A stretch of 64,000 nt of DNA from assembly GCF_008326425.1 (NCBI RefSeq), contig NZ_AP018929.1:1564875-1628874 (forward strand), in the 5' to 3' direction. This document shows positions 8,198 through 16,925 of the stretch, piece after piece; positions within the stretch are counted from its first letter, which is position 1, and each line of letters begins with the position of its first letter. This stretch comes from Sulfuracidifex tepidarius (GTDB lineage: Archaea > Thermoproteota > Thermoprotei_A > Sulfolobales > Sulfolobaceae). The notes under the pieces were generated by a model, which did no database searches, was not told the DNA's origin, and was given only the letters and a program-made list of their open reading frames with translations. A program made the translations under genes and the position numbers.

Positions 8198-9261
8198 CGG
8201 AAGGTTAGTTTGAATATCTCATCCCTCAGTTTATTCAAGTTCATTCCTTTTAGAGCTGAAACAGGAATTATTGATTCGATTGGACAATAAATCTCACTCG
8301 CAACCTTTACTATTATCTCTTCCTTGTTTTGAAGGTCCTTATCCATCAGCTTATCTATCTTATTTAAAACAACTAACATAGGCTTGCCTGATATACCTAT
8401 TTCTCTCAATGTATAAATGGAGGATCTAAGGTATTCTATGAGGAGAGACTCTTCTAGGGTAGAGTCCATCACTAGCATGAGAGAATTAGCGTTCTTAGCC
8501 TCGGAAAGCGTGACAAAGAACGCATCGACAATTTGTGGTGGGATAGCTCTGATGAAGCCGACCGTATCTACTAATATTACCTTCTTCCCATCTCTCGATA
8601 TCGAATATCTTTTAGGACTCATGGTAGTGAACATAGTAGAGTCAACTTTCTGTAATAGTCCCGTCAATGAATTGAACAACGTAGTTTTACCTGCATTTGT
8701 ATACCCAACTATTGCCATACTTGGGATACCAATATTCTTTCCTTTCTGAATTAAAGACTCTTTGAATTTTTTAAGTGATTCCAAATCTTTTGTTATTTTT
8801 ACAGCTCTTCTATTATAAAGTTTTATTAATGACTCAACTCCATAAGTTCCAGCACCCAATGGACCTTGCTGCTCAGTGATTTTAGTTTTCGTATATGACT
8901 CTTTGAGAATAGGTAACTCATATTTTATCCTGGCTAACTCGATCTGAAGTTTAGCTTCTTTAGATCCAGCATGCTGAGCGAATATTTCGAGTAAGAGCAA
9001 TGTCTTATCTAATACTTCCTTCTCTCCAAGTTCCCTTTTCAAGTTAATGAAATTTCTAGGCTTTAGGAGATCGAAAACTATCACTGCATCGATGTTTTCG
9101 TCCTGCTTAATGGAGCATAACTTATCCTGTTGTATGAAATATTTGGGATTTGGACGCTTGGGTAACTTGTACTTATCAAGGACAAGAAATCCAGCTCCTT
9201 CAGCTAGATCTTCTGCTTCGTCTTGGAAATCCGGATCTGAGAAGATTACAGCTTTTTTCAC
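8194..9261 (-). CDS. hflX: HflX-type ribosome-associated GTPase
   Basis: A 355-residue GTPase of the Obg-HflX group, which binds large ribosomal subunits. It has the glycine-rich GPLGAG segment of the HflX N-terminal domain near residue 132. The G domain follows: G1 GYTNAGKTTL near 186, G3 DTVGF near 230 and G4 NKID near 301. A short C-terminal tail ends in EIFKLTFR. Its start overlaps the mbf1 stop by 4 bases and its stop overlaps the inferred trm56 start, placing translation and tRNA-modification genes in one transcript. Confidence 0.95.
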   Translation of the reverse strand: MKKAVIFSDPDFQDEAEDLAEGAGFLVLDKYKLPKRPNPKYFIQQDKLCSIKQDENIDAVIVFDLLKPRNFINLKRELGEKEVLDKTLLLLEIFAQHAGSKEAKLQIELARIKYELPILKESYTKTKITEQQGPLGAGTYGVESLIKLYNRRAVKITKDLESLKKFKESLIQKGKNIGIPSMAIVGYTNAGKTTLFNSLTGLLQKVDSTMFTTMSPKRYSISRDGKKVILVDTVGFIRAIPPQIVDAFFVTLSEAKNANSLMLVMDSTLEESLLIEYLRSSIYTLREIGISGKPMLVVLNKIDKLMDKDLQNKEEIIVKVASEIYCPIESIIPVSALKGMNLNKLRDEIFKLTFR

Positions 9262-9758
9262 TTCCTCCCCTCTCTAATCCTCACGATGTCGCCCAATGTT
9301 AATTCGTCTTCTCTGTCACCCTCAGCTCCATTATTCTCTACTGGAACAATTAATTTGACACCTAAAATTTTTTCTATTGACTTTGCTTGATCTATAGTAG
9401 GCTTTAGTTTTCCAAGCTCGAACCTTTTTACTATGTTTTCAGACACCTTTAGTTTCTGAGCCAACTGAAACTGGGTCATTTTCATTCTCTCTCTAGCTTG
9501 CTTGATTAATTTGTAATAATCATCAACTATTTCTATATCCTCACTCAAATTATATTTTGGCTTAGATACAAACGCGTTGGATACAAACTGTTTTGGTTTG
9601 CGGACTTCCTGCTTCTGCGCAGGCTTGGAGTATTTCCTTATCTTAGAGTAACAAGAATCACATACGGTAATAATGCTCCCTTCATAAAGCACGGTAGTAC
9701 CTTTGCCTCTTATTGGTTCTCCACATAGCTCACAGTATTCCCTATCAGAGGTTTCCAT
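9258..9758 (-). CDS. mbf1: Multiprotein bridging factor 1 (aMBF1)
   Basis: A 166-residue archaeal MBF1. It has an N-terminal zinc ribbon (CELCGEPI ... CDSCYSKI) and a basic linker. The cro-type helix-turn-helix is RMKMTQFQLAQKLKVSENIVKRFELGKLKPT at about residues 92-122. In archaea MBF1 associates with the 30S subunit rather than acting as a transcription bridge. First gene of the operon running down to 5741, divergent from PAN with a 67-base shared promoter region. Confidence 0.95.
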   Translation of the reverse strand: METSDREYCELCGEPIRGKGTTVLYEGSIITVCDSCYSKIRKYSKPAQKQEVRKPKQFVSNAFVSKPKYNLSEDIEIVDDYYKLIKQARERMKMTQFQLAQKLKVSENIVKRFELGKLKPTIDQAKSIEKILGVKLIVPVENNGAEGDREDELTLGDIVRIREGRK

Positions 9759-9825
9759 ATAGTAAGTAATGGAAAACCTTACTATTAAACGTTTTTAGGG
9801 GAACGATGACAATAATCTTTATTGG

Positions 9826-11019
9826 TTGAAGTTGTCAGGATATATTGATGTGATAAAGGAAACTCGAAACAATCATAACGTTAACGATGAAACTTTGGAT
9901 AGACTATTACAAGAGAAGATAAACTCTTTGCAAATAGAAATTGAGAGCCTTAGGAAGGAACTAAATTACTACAAGGCTGAAATGGAGAAATTACTAAGCC
10001 CTCCTTTAATAGAAGCTACGGTATTAGACGTAATGGATAATAACAGAGTTCTGGTTAGGAGCTCTTCCGGACCTAACCTTTTAGTAAATTTATCCAATAA
10101 CATAAAGTCCTCTGATATAAAACCTGGAATGAGCGTCGCCCTTAATCAACGTGGCTCCACCATAATAGAATTGCTAAAACAGAGGGATGACCCTTACGTT
10201 AAGTCGATGGAAATAATAGATAAACCTAATGTTACCTATGAAGAGATAGGAGGCTTAGAAGACCAAATAAGAGAACTGAGAGAGGTGGTGGAACTTCCAA
10301 TAAGAAAGCCAGAGCTTTTCAAAGAAATAGGAATAGAGCCTCCAAAAGGTGTATTATTGTTCGGACCTCCAGGTACTGGAAAGACTATGCTAGCTAAAGC
10401 AGTAGCAAATGAGAGCAACGCCACATTCATCCACGTAGTTGCATCAGAGTTTGCACAAAAATTTGTAGGAGAGGGAGCTAGAATAGTAAAGGAAGTATTT
10501 GAGATGGCAAAAAAGAAGGCTCCCTCAATAGTTTTCATTGATGAGATTGACGCAATAGGAGCTAAGAGGATTGAACTAGGAACAAGTGGAGAAAGGGAAA
10601 TACAACGCACATTAATGCAACTATTATCAGAGATTGATGGATTTAAGGCACTTGATAACGTTAAGATAATAGCTGCTACTAACAGGATAGACATTCTAGA
10701 TCCGGCTCTACTTAGACCTGGAAGGTTTGATAGATTAGTTGAAGTTCCCCTACCTAATAAGGAAGGGAGAAAAGACATATTTAAAATTTACACACAGAAG
10801 ATGAAGATAGAAAATGATATCGACGTTGATGTGCTAGCAAGCTTGACGGAAGGATTCAGTGGTGCAGATGTTAAGAACTCCTGTGTAGAGGCGGGGTATA
10901 TTGCTATACGTAATGATAGAAATACAGTTACAATGAACGACATGTTGGAAGCGATAGAGAAAATACAAAAGAAAAAATCTATAAACAAGGGTAGCGAACG
11001 AAAAGAGAAATTCATATGA
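9826..11019 (+). CDS. pan: Proteasome-activating nucleotidase PAN
   Basis: AAA+ unfoldase that feeds substrates to the 20S proteasome. The 397 residues show an N-terminal coiled coil (about 25-57), an OB domain (about 62-115) and an ATPase domain. The ATPase domain has Walker A GPPGTGKT at 180-187, Walker B IVFIDE at 235-240 and the arginine-finger region RPGRFDR. The start is TTG; an ATG-led start is not available nearby. The C-terminus ends KEKFI and lacks the Hb-Tyr-X motif by which many PAN proteins dock to the proteasome. It overlaps the next gene by 4 bases. Confidence 0.95.
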   Translation: MKLSGYIDVIKETRNNHNVNDETLDRLLQEKINSLQIEIESLRKELNYYKAEMEKLLSPPLIEATVLDVMDNNRVLVRSSSGPNLLVNLSNNIKSSDIKPGMSVALNQRGSTIIELLKQRDDPYVKSMEIIDKPNVTYEEIGGLEDQIRELREVVELPIRKPELFKEIGIEPPKGVLLFGPPGTGKTMLAKAVANESNATFIHVVASEFAQKFVGEGARIVKEVFEMAKKKAPSIVFIDEIDAIGAKRIELGTSGEREIQRTLMQLLSEIDGFKALDNVKIIAATNRIDILDPALLRPGRFDRLVEVPLPNKEGRKDIFKIYTQKMKIENDIDVDVLASLTEGFSGADVKNSCVEAGYIAIRNDRNTVTMNDMLEAIEKIQKKKSINKGSERKEKFI

Positions 11020-11528
11020 GGGAATTTCTTACACCGCCTGAAAGACCATCGAAGTTTGACTTAAATTACATCAAAGGAATAGCAGAATACCAGTTCGGTC
11101 ATGTTGCTTCTAATTTGCTTTTTCAAAAAAATAGTTTTTTTATTAGAAGATCTATAAACACACAGAAAATAAGGGAAGTTTTAACTGATTCGTATGAGCT
11201 TTTCCTTGTGCTTAGAGCACAGACTTCACTATTTTCATTAACCACGGTAAGTGCTAGGGTTCTGTTAGATGGACTTCAAAGACCCAGATTTAGAGTGGTG
11301 GTCATGAACAGCGTCAAGGATTACATTAAAGTTGGTCAAAATGTCTTTTGTAAACATATAATAAGCGCAGATCCGGGTATAAGAAGCGGAGATGAGGCAA
11401 TAGTGGTCGATGAGGAAGATGAACTGATAGGAGTAGGAAGAGCTAAAGTATCCGGATTAGAAATGAATCAGATAAGAAGAGGAATGGCGGTAAGCATGAA
11501 AAGAGGTGTAATAAGAGATGAAGACTAA
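11016..11528 (+). CDS. PUA-domain protein related to the C-terminal part of archaeosine TGT
   Basis: A 170-residue protein. The C-terminal half ([38 protein letters not shown]) is a clear PUA RNA-binding domain. The N-terminal half resembles the TGT C2-like domain ([20 protein letters not shown]). Euryarchaeal archaeosine TGT carries these domains at its own C-terminus, while the catalytic TGT encoded at 12205 ends without a PUA domain. This protein is therefore a candidate for the detached module that contacts tRNA. Translationally coupled to PAN (ATGA overlap) and to the PAC2 gene (11-base overlap). Confidence 0.8.
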   Translation: MREFLTPPERPSKFDLNYIKGIAEYQFGHVASNLLFQKNSFFIRRSINTQKIREVLTDSYELFLVLRAQTSLFSLTTVSARVLLDGLQRPRFRVVVMNSVKDYIKVGQNVFCKHIISADPGIRSGDEAIVVDEEDELIGVGRAKVSGLEMNQIRRGMAVSMKRGVIRDED

Positions 11529-12243
11529 GATTCTATTAAAGAAAGTGGATCCTAGAACTCTAAGAGAAAGCGTTTTCATAACCGGTTTTAGAACCATTGG
11601 AGAAGTGGGATATCTAGCTACTAGACATTTAGTCTTAAAATTAGGGATGAAAAGGATAGGTTACATAATAACTCCACGTTATAAGGATGTAGCGTTTTTA
11701 GATGATTATGGAGTAGCAACTCCTTTTGAACTGTTTTTTGATGAACAAAACAAGATCATAGTACAGTTAAATCATTTCCTACCATCTCAAAGAGAATGGT
11801 CAGACTTCACGCGATCCACAATAAAGTGGTTGAAAGAAATAGGAGTTAAAGACTCCATTGTTATAGGAGGCTTAGACAAAAGATACAAGACCGGTCAGGA
11901 TACTTTTAGATGGCTAAAGACGTCTTCGAGCAAGAATCAGCTTGATTCCCCCCTGATAGAAAAACAGCTCCTCATGGTAGGTCCGTTGGCTCTGTTCACT
12001 GCTTACTCTGAGGTAGAAGATTTTCCTACCACCGTGATATTACCTTATGCTGAAAGGGATATAACTGATCCCGCTGCTGCAGCAGTAGCGATAGAGGCAA
12101 TAAATAGCTTATATGGCCTCCATGTTGAAGTTGATGAATTATATGAAGAAGCTAAAAGGATAGAGGAGGATATAAAGAAACAGCTAGAGGCTTTCCAGAG
12201 AGAGTCAGGTAGAGGAAAGAGCACCGATAGACTCTATATGTAA
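11518..12243 (+). CDS. PAC2-family proteasome assembly chaperone-like protein with C-terminal HbYX
   Basis: A 241-residue PAC2 protein, the family of archaeal PbaA/PbaB proteasome assembly factors. It shows the PAC2 features VGPLALFTAYSEVEDFPTTVILPYAERDITDPAAA and a C-terminal acidic helix (ELYEEAKRIEEDIKKQLEAF). It ends in DRLYM, in which L-Y-M fits the hydrophobic-Tyr-any (HbYX) motif that inserts into proteasome alpha-ring pockets. Its place directly behind PAN strengthens a proteasome role. The 3' end overlaps that of the convergent TGT gene by 39 bases. Confidence 0.85.
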   Translation: MKTKILLKKVDPRTLRESVFITGFRTIGEVGYLATRHLVLKLGMKRIGYIITPRYKDVAFLDDYGVATPFELFFDEQNKIIVQLNHFLPSQREWSDFTRSTIKWLKEIGVKDSIVIGGLDKRYKTGQDTFRWLKTSSSKNQLDSPLIEKQLLMVGPLALFTAYSEVEDFPTTVILPYAERDITDPAAAAVAIEAINSLYGLHVEVDELYEEAKRIEEDIKKQLEAFQRESGRGKSTDRLYM

Positions 12244-13701
12244 CTCATCACAGTTTACCACGTTAATTTTCTTGTATTTTTTGTTAGAAAGAAACCTCTC
12301 TAATTTCTGTAACATGTCCCTCTTTACCTCATCGTCTATTGGTTCAGTCATCTCAAACTGAGCTAAAGGATACGAATCAGACCAATATATAGGAATTACA
12401 CCAAAAAATGGAACTATAATGAAAATATCTTTGCTTTCCCTCAATGATGAAGAGATGTATTTCCTCACCGTTTGGTCTTCCAAAAAGGGTCTTTCCAATC
12501 CGTTATAACATATTAAAACTGCCTGGTCACTTCTTGGCTCATAAGAATCTAAGTTTCTCTGGTAGCGGAGTATCTCAGGCCTTTTGACAGAGTCGATATC
12601 AAAGAGAAATATTCCTTTACCAGTAGGTTTTATTCCGTTATCATACATCTCCAAAATATCATGATGCATTAATATTTCCTTGAAAGCTGAATACAAAGCG
12701 GGATGACTTCTAGACTTCTCTTGAAGATACTCAAACAATCTACCTTCCTTTATAGCTTGTTTAGTTGAATTTATCTCAGATTTTATAGTATATAAATTAT
12801 GAATAGCCAATAGCCTAGTTCTCTCTTCTTCATCCATCTCCAGCAAATCCTTTGGAGTATATCTTGAACAGACTTCACAATTACACAAAAAGTAGTCCAT
12901 TTCTTCTAATTTCAATACTCTATCTCTTGTAATATACCTATTATCTCTAGCATAAAGTATATACGACGCTGAATCAAAGGAATCTACACCTAACGCAACT
13001 GCAAATGGTATCATATGAGGAACTCCACCTCCAAAGAGATGAAGAGGGTAACCTCTGTCCAATACTTTCCTGGCTGACATTATCATTGCGACTACAGTTT
13101 TATAATCATAGTCTTGTAATAATACTGTAGGACTACCTAAAGCCACGAACTTAAACTTGTCCTTAAATTGAAAGTGAATTGACGCGGATCTCTCAATGAG
13201 ATCTAGATATTTACCACCCTGAATTGGGTAAGTCCAAATAATATTGTCATTTACTTCTTTATAGGCTTCTTTTGCTCTCTTTATAGTTTCTTCCACCGAT
13301 GTTTCGGCTTCTTGTCTGTCATCCGTATCTCCAGTAGGAACGTCGAGGATAACTCCTATATCTGGATTTATATGATTCTCAAACTTAATTATGGAATTAT
13401 TATCAGCTTCAATGTCTCCATATTGCAATATTTGGTACGCCCCACTATCAGTCATTATTACTCCGTCAAAATTAAACTCTGTATGAATATTATTTATATT
13501 ATTCTTATATTTATAAAGAAGATATGCATTTGTAATGAAATTATTAAAACCTATTTTCTTTAATGTTTCTATATCTATATCTACTCTAATTGGATGAATT
13601 ACAGGAAAGAACACAGGCGTTTCAAGTTTTCCATGCTTAGTTTCCAATTTTCCTATCCTTCCGGCTAGGTCTTCCTCCTTTATTTCAAAATCTCCTATCA
13701 T
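12205..13701 (-). CDS. tgtA: tRNA-guanine(15) transglycosylase (archaeosine TGT), without PUA domain
   Basis: Exchanges G15 of the tRNA D-loop for preQ0, the first step to archaeosine. The 498-residue protein has the TIM-barrel catalytic part. Nucleophile region: MTDSGAYQIL near residue 80 and LDVPTGDTDDRQ near 120. Substrate motifs: GGGVPHMIPFAVALGVDSFDSASY. Zinc site: CNCEVCSRYTPKDL near 272. The C-terminal 150 residues form the TGT C1-like domain, but no PUA domain follows; that module appears to be encoded at 11016. It overlaps the upstream SmAP gene by 4 bases. Confidence 0.93.
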   Translation of the reverse strand: MIGDFEIKEEDLAGRIGKLETKHGKLETPVFFPVIHPIRVDIDIETLKKIGFNNFITNAYLLYKYKNNINNIHTEFNFDGVIMTDSGAYQILQYGDIEADNNSIIKFENHINPDIGVILDVPTGDTDDRQEAETSVEETIKRAKEAYKEVNDNIIWTYPIQGGKYLDLIERSASIHFQFKDKFKFVALGSPTVLLQDYDYKTVVAMIMSARKVLDRGYPLHLFGGGVPHMIPFAVALGVDSFDSASYILYARDNRYITRDRVLKLEEMDYFLCNCEVCSRYTPKDLLEMDEEERTRLLAIHNLYTIKSEINSTKQAIKEGRLFEYLQEKSRSHPALYSAFKEILMHHDILEMYDNGIKPTGKGIFLFDIDSVKRPEILRYQRNLDSYEPRSDQAVLICYNGLERPFLEDQTVRKYISSSLRESKDIFIIVPFFGVIPIYWSDSYPLAQFEMTEPIDDEVKRDMLQKLERFLSNKKYKKINVVNCDELHIESIGALSST

Positions 13702-14147
13702 TGACTAACCTCCTTCTTTCTTTTCGAGATATAGTCGTTATAGATCTCATAAACTCTTTGAGCTAGAGGCCCAGTTCCTTCTACTCCAACCTCGCTCACT
13801 TTTATTCTATCCATTACTGTTAAAATTCCTACATCTTCATAAATTTTAACGTCGCCTGGTCTCAGATTCAGATCTTTCTCTAATTTTTGGCCGAACTCTT
13901 TGACATCAAATGTTGGAGGATTCTTTATTTGAATTTCTTCTATAACATTTCCATTTATAATTATTTTATAAAAGCTATTTTTTTCCGAGTCTTTGGCATC
14001 TATAAGAGTAATCAGAAAAGGATTCAATTCAAATGAATAAAAGGTACCCGTATATGTTTTAGAGTTAGTTAACCTGACTGTGACAGTTTTATCTAATATA
14101 GAATTGAACTCTGATAGTATCCTTCTAGCAGACATTGATCTTCCCAC
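13698..14147 (-). CDS. Sm-like archaeal protein with extra C-terminal domain (SmAP3 type)
   Basis: A 149-residue protein. Residues about 7-80 show the Lsm fold: Sm1 ILDKTVTVRLTNSKTYTGTFYSFELNPFLITLIDA and Sm2 KIIINGNVIEEI. It is followed by about 70 residues (DVKEFGQKLEKDLNLRPGDVKIYED...) characteristic of the two-domain crenarchaeal SmAP3 type. It likely binds RNA as a ring. The ATG at 14147 precedes a second in-frame ATG (MSARR), either of which may be used. Divergent from rpo8 across about 40 bases. Confidence 0.8.
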   Translation of the reverse strand: MGRSMSARRILSEFNSILDKTVTVRLTNSKTYTGTFYSFELNPFLITLIDAKDSEKNSFYKIIINGNVIEEIQIKNPPTFDVKEFGQKLEKDLNLRPGDVKIYEDVGILTVMDRIKVSEVGVEGTGPLAQRVYEIYNDYISKRKKEVSQ

Positions 14148-14190
14148 TAACGTTAATAATTACCAGCTATTTATAATGAGATGATCCACG

Positions 14191-14574
14191 TTGCTGAGCG
14201 AAGCTGATAGCATCAATGAAGAATGTAAAGTAGTTTCAGTAAATAAGACCGGCTTAAAGGGGAATTTAGTAGTAGAGCTATCATGCGATAATAAAAAAAT
14301 CCTTTTTGATATAATAGAAAGTATAAACAATTTTAAGCCAGACGAGAAAGTAAAAGCTATAATTAGCAAGAATAGACCTGAATTTGGAGCTGAAGATTTT
14401 TGCGGACATGGATATATAGTAACACAAAAGAAAAATGAGGAATCATTAATTACTATAATATCTTTGTTTGGCTTATTGATAAAGGTAATTGAAGATAAAA
14501 ACTCTAATTTTATGAAAAAAGTAAACTTAAATATAATGGATCATATATATTTCTGCGTTAGAAAGGAAAAATAG
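14191..14574 (+). CDS. rpo8: RNA polymerase subunit Rpo8 (RpoG, Rpb8 homologue)
   Basis: A 127-residue subunit found in Crenarchaeota and Korarchaeota. It is recognised by the conserved string FDIIESINNF, KAIISKNRP, the CGHGYIVT motif near residue 71, and the end LNIMDHIYFCVRK. It joins the polymerase whose Rpo5 and Rpo2 subunits lie at the right end of the window. The start is TTG at 14191; the closest ATG in frame (14176) is followed by a stop after one codon. Confidence 0.9.
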   Translation: MLSEADSINEECKVVSVNKTGLKGNLVVELSCDNKKILFDIIESINNFKPDEKVKAIISKNRPEFGAEDFCGHGYIVTQKKNEESLITIISLFGLLIKVIEDKNSNFMKKVNLNIMDHIYFCVRKEK

Positions 14575-14590
14575 ATAAGAAAAATAATTG

Positions 14591-15178
14591 TTACTGATTC
14601 ACAAATTTTTCTGTAAATCCTTTACTGTCTATTGCTAGTATATCAATTCCGTCTCCTGATGTTATATCTCTCTCTATAGAAGCCCTAACTGCCTTCTCTG
14701 CTATTTCTATTGCTTGTTGAGTAGAGATCCCTTTGGAGTAATTCGATTCTAGCACACCCACAGCAGTCCTTGCTCCGGATCCTACGGCTGCATAGTCGTC
14801 CTCTATCAAGCTTCCTACAGGGTCCATAATAAATAGTTGAGGTCCGTTTTCATCTATTCCGCCAAATATTATCTCTGAAATAAACGGCATCATTTTATAC
14901 TGATAAAGTAATGTAGACAAAAGTTTAGCTGCGGATTTTACAGAAATTTTTCTATTATTGGATAGCTCATAGTATTTTATTTCTACGTTCATTATTCTTG
15001 TCAACGATTGTAGGTCTCCATATATTCCAGCTCCAGCAATTCCGAATTGACCTACTTTGGCTATCTTCTTAGCTTCCCTGCTAAGCACATATCCGCCGTA
15101 GCTTAACCTTCTTTCAGAAGCTAATACTACTCCATCTGAAGCTTTCAGCCCTATCGCAGTTGAAGGTAATTCTTCCAT
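14591..15178 (-). CDS. psmB: Proteasome beta subunit, PsmB1-like (processing doubtful)
   Basis: A 195-residue Ntn-hydrolase-fold beta subunit: [22 protein letters not shown], then GAGIYGDLQ and the C-terminal [15 protein letters not shown]. The candidate catalytic Thr7 is preceded by Pro-Ser instead of the Gly that marks the usual autocleavage site. The segment between Thr and the active-site Lys is one residue short. Relatives with this N-terminus (MEELPATAIG) are, as I recall, the little-active beta1 of Sulfolobus, which works with a second beta subunit. Third gene after endA-like and hisS. Confidence 0.9.
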   Translation of the reverse strand: MEELPSTAIGLKASDGVVLASERRLSYGGYVLSREAKKIAKVGQFGIAGAGIYGDLQSLTRIMNVEIKYYELSNNRKISVKSAAKLLSTLLYQYKMMPFISEIIFGGIDENGPQLFIMDPVGSLIEDDYAAVGSGARTAVGVLESNYSKGISTQQAIEIAEKAVRASIERDITSGDGIDILAIDSKGFTEKFVNQ

Positions 15179-15211
15179 TTAGAACACTCTCATTCTACTT
15201 CTCTTTGCCTT

Positions 15212-16486
15212 TTATAACATTTGTTTTAATACCTCGATTAGTCTGGTCACGTCTATCGTGCTTTGGGTTTTCTTAGCTAAATCTCTTATTGTTACCTTAT
15301 TTTCTTGTAACTCTTTCTCTCCTATAATAATCATAAAATTAAATCCTTGTTCTATATAGAAAGGTATTGCCTTAGTTAATGTTAGTCCTTTTATGTCAAT
15401 ATCTACTATATAATTTTCTTTTCTAAGAAGAGATGCTATTTTTATGGAGAATTCAAAAGACTTATTATTTATATTAAAGATAATTATTTTAGGTTTTTCT
15501 GGTATTTTTATATAATTTCTTCCAGCTAGAATTGTCCTTTCAATTCCTACCGCAAATCCTACAGCTGGAGTTTTTGAACCACCATAAAGTTCTATAAGCT
15601 TGTCATATCTTCCACCTCCTGCTATGCTAAAGGTTACGTCAGGAGATTTCACCTCGAATATTATCCCTGTGTAATAGGCTAGCCCTCTAACTAAGCCCAT
15701 GTTTAGTTTAACCGGTATTCCCAAAGACTTGCAGTTAGAATATATTGAGCTCAGATATGAGAAATCGTCTGAGAACTGATGATACGTTTTCACCATTTCT
15801 TCAAGTTTGGACTCTGATATTTCACCAGCACTGAGGATATCAAATATTATATCTGCATTTTCTTTGTATTTCGATGCGCTTTTGTTGATTTCTTTTAGTG
15901 CATCATCTAGAAATCCTTTATCTATCAAATGTAATATATGTTCTTGTGCTTCTTCTGGAACTTCCATGCTTTCTAAAATCCGTCTTATTAATCTAATATT
16001 GTTAAGATTTATAGAAATTATTTTATTCATACCTATCTTATCATAAAAGTTGTAAAGATCATTTATTACTAAAATATCTGCGTATGACCCTTCTGCTCCT
16101 AATACCTCCACTCCCGCTTGCCTAAATTCTCTATACCTTCCATACTGGGGTTCATCATATCTATATACGGTACCTATATAGTAAAGTTTCACCGGTTTTG
16201 GCAACGATTGGAGTCTATCGAGATAAACTCTCGCTATTGCAGGAGTTATCTCAGGTCTAAGTGTAAGCTCTCTGTCTGCCTTATCTTTAAAGGTATACAT
16301 GGTCTTTCTGAGCTCTTCTCCTCCCTTTATCGAGAAAAGTGAGAAGTCTTCTATTACCGGAGATATTACTTCAGTGTAATTTGCAGACTCCATGACCTCC
16401 CTGAAGAAATTTTCAAGATATACTATTTCCTTTGCCTCATTACCTACATAGTCTTTCATTCCACGAACTGGCTCTGTCTTTATCAT
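15212..16486 (-). CDS. hisS: Histidyl-tRNA synthetase
   Basis: A 424-residue class II synthetase. Motif 1 is near residue 10 (PVRGMKDY), motif 2 is TVYRYDEPQYGRYREFRQAGVE near 107-128, and the histidine-specific LVRGLAYYTGIIFEV is near 265. Motif 3 is AVGFAVGIERT, and a C-terminal anticodon-binding domain follows. It starts 4 bases after the preceding gene ends and precedes the proteasome beta gene by 33 bases. Confidence 0.96.
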   Translation of the reverse strand: MIKTEPVRGMKDYVGNEAKEIVYLENFFREVMESANYTEVISPVIEDFSLFSIKGGEELRKTMYTFKDKADRELTLRPEITPAIARVYLDRLQSLPKPVKLYYIGTVYRYDEPQYGRYREFRQAGVEVLGAEGSYADILVINDLYNFYDKIGMNKIISINLNNIRLIRRILESMEVPEEAQEHILHLIDKGFLDDALKEINKSASKYKENADIIFDILSAGEISESKLEEMVKTYHQFSDDFSYLSSIYSNCKSLGIPVKLNMGLVRGLAYYTGIIFEVKSPDVTFSIAGGGRYDKLIELYGGSKTPAVGFAVGIERTILAGRNYIKIPEKPKIIIFNINNKSFEFSIKIASLLRKENYIVDIDIKGLTLTKAIPFYIEQGFNFMIIIGEKELQENKVTIRDLAKKTQSTIDVTRLIEVLKQML

Positions 16487-16490
16487 ACGG

Positions 16491-16868
16491 TTATCTAATT
16501 AGCCTTGCCTCGCTTATATTATAATAAGTGATATCTCCGTATTTATCCACGAGTGCGACTAGTACTTCTAGGTTTAGAGACTTAGACCTCGAGATAACAT
16601 CTAAAAGTTTTGTTGGAGATATTTTCTCCGCCTCGTTTATCACAAGTATTATCGCTTTGCTCTTACCTTCAATTTTCCTATCTTTAATTATAAGGGTCGA
16701 ATCATCATACCCTTTACAAACAACCTTTCCTTTCTGTTTAAGATCTACGTAGACCGCTAGTCTATCCCAGTTTATCCCTGAGATATCCTCTGCCCTAATT
16801 TCTTTCCTGTTTATAAGTTTTTGAAAGATGTCTTCCTCTCTTTTTACATTTTCGATATGGTCACTCAC
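16491..16868 (-). CDS. Structural (non-catalytic) subunit of tRNA-splicing endonuclease, EndA-like
   Basis: A 125-residue protein. Its second half aligns by eye with the EndA nuclease domain: VYVDLKQKGKVVCKGYD, then LDVISRSKSLNLEVLVALVDKYGDITYYNISEAR, where EndA has YRDLR.RGYVVKTGFK and LVLAVVD.DGDVTYYEV. The catalytic Tyr and His positions are not conserved (DDSTLIIKDRKIEGKSKAI). This fits the inactive partner of the crenarchaeal heterotetramer. The active partner is not in this window. Transcribed ahead of hisS; it is divergent from tfb3. Confidence 0.72.
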   Translation of the reverse strand: MSDHIENVKREEDIFQKLINRKEIRAEDISGINWDRLAVYVDLKQKGKVVCKGYDDSTLIIKDRKIEGKSKAIILVINEAEKISPTKLLDVISRSKSLNLEVLVALVDKYGDITYYNISEARLIR

Positions 16869-16925
16869 ACTAGATCACGTTATATATCTTTACAGTTATA
16901 TCTAGTTAAGGTCTCCTATAGAAAC

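Noticed and set aside
16821-16925. N-terminal extension of TFB3 to 202 residues
   Set aside because: The added residues overlap the divergent EndA-like gene, and the zinc ribbon expected at the N-terminus begins right after the ATG at 16926.
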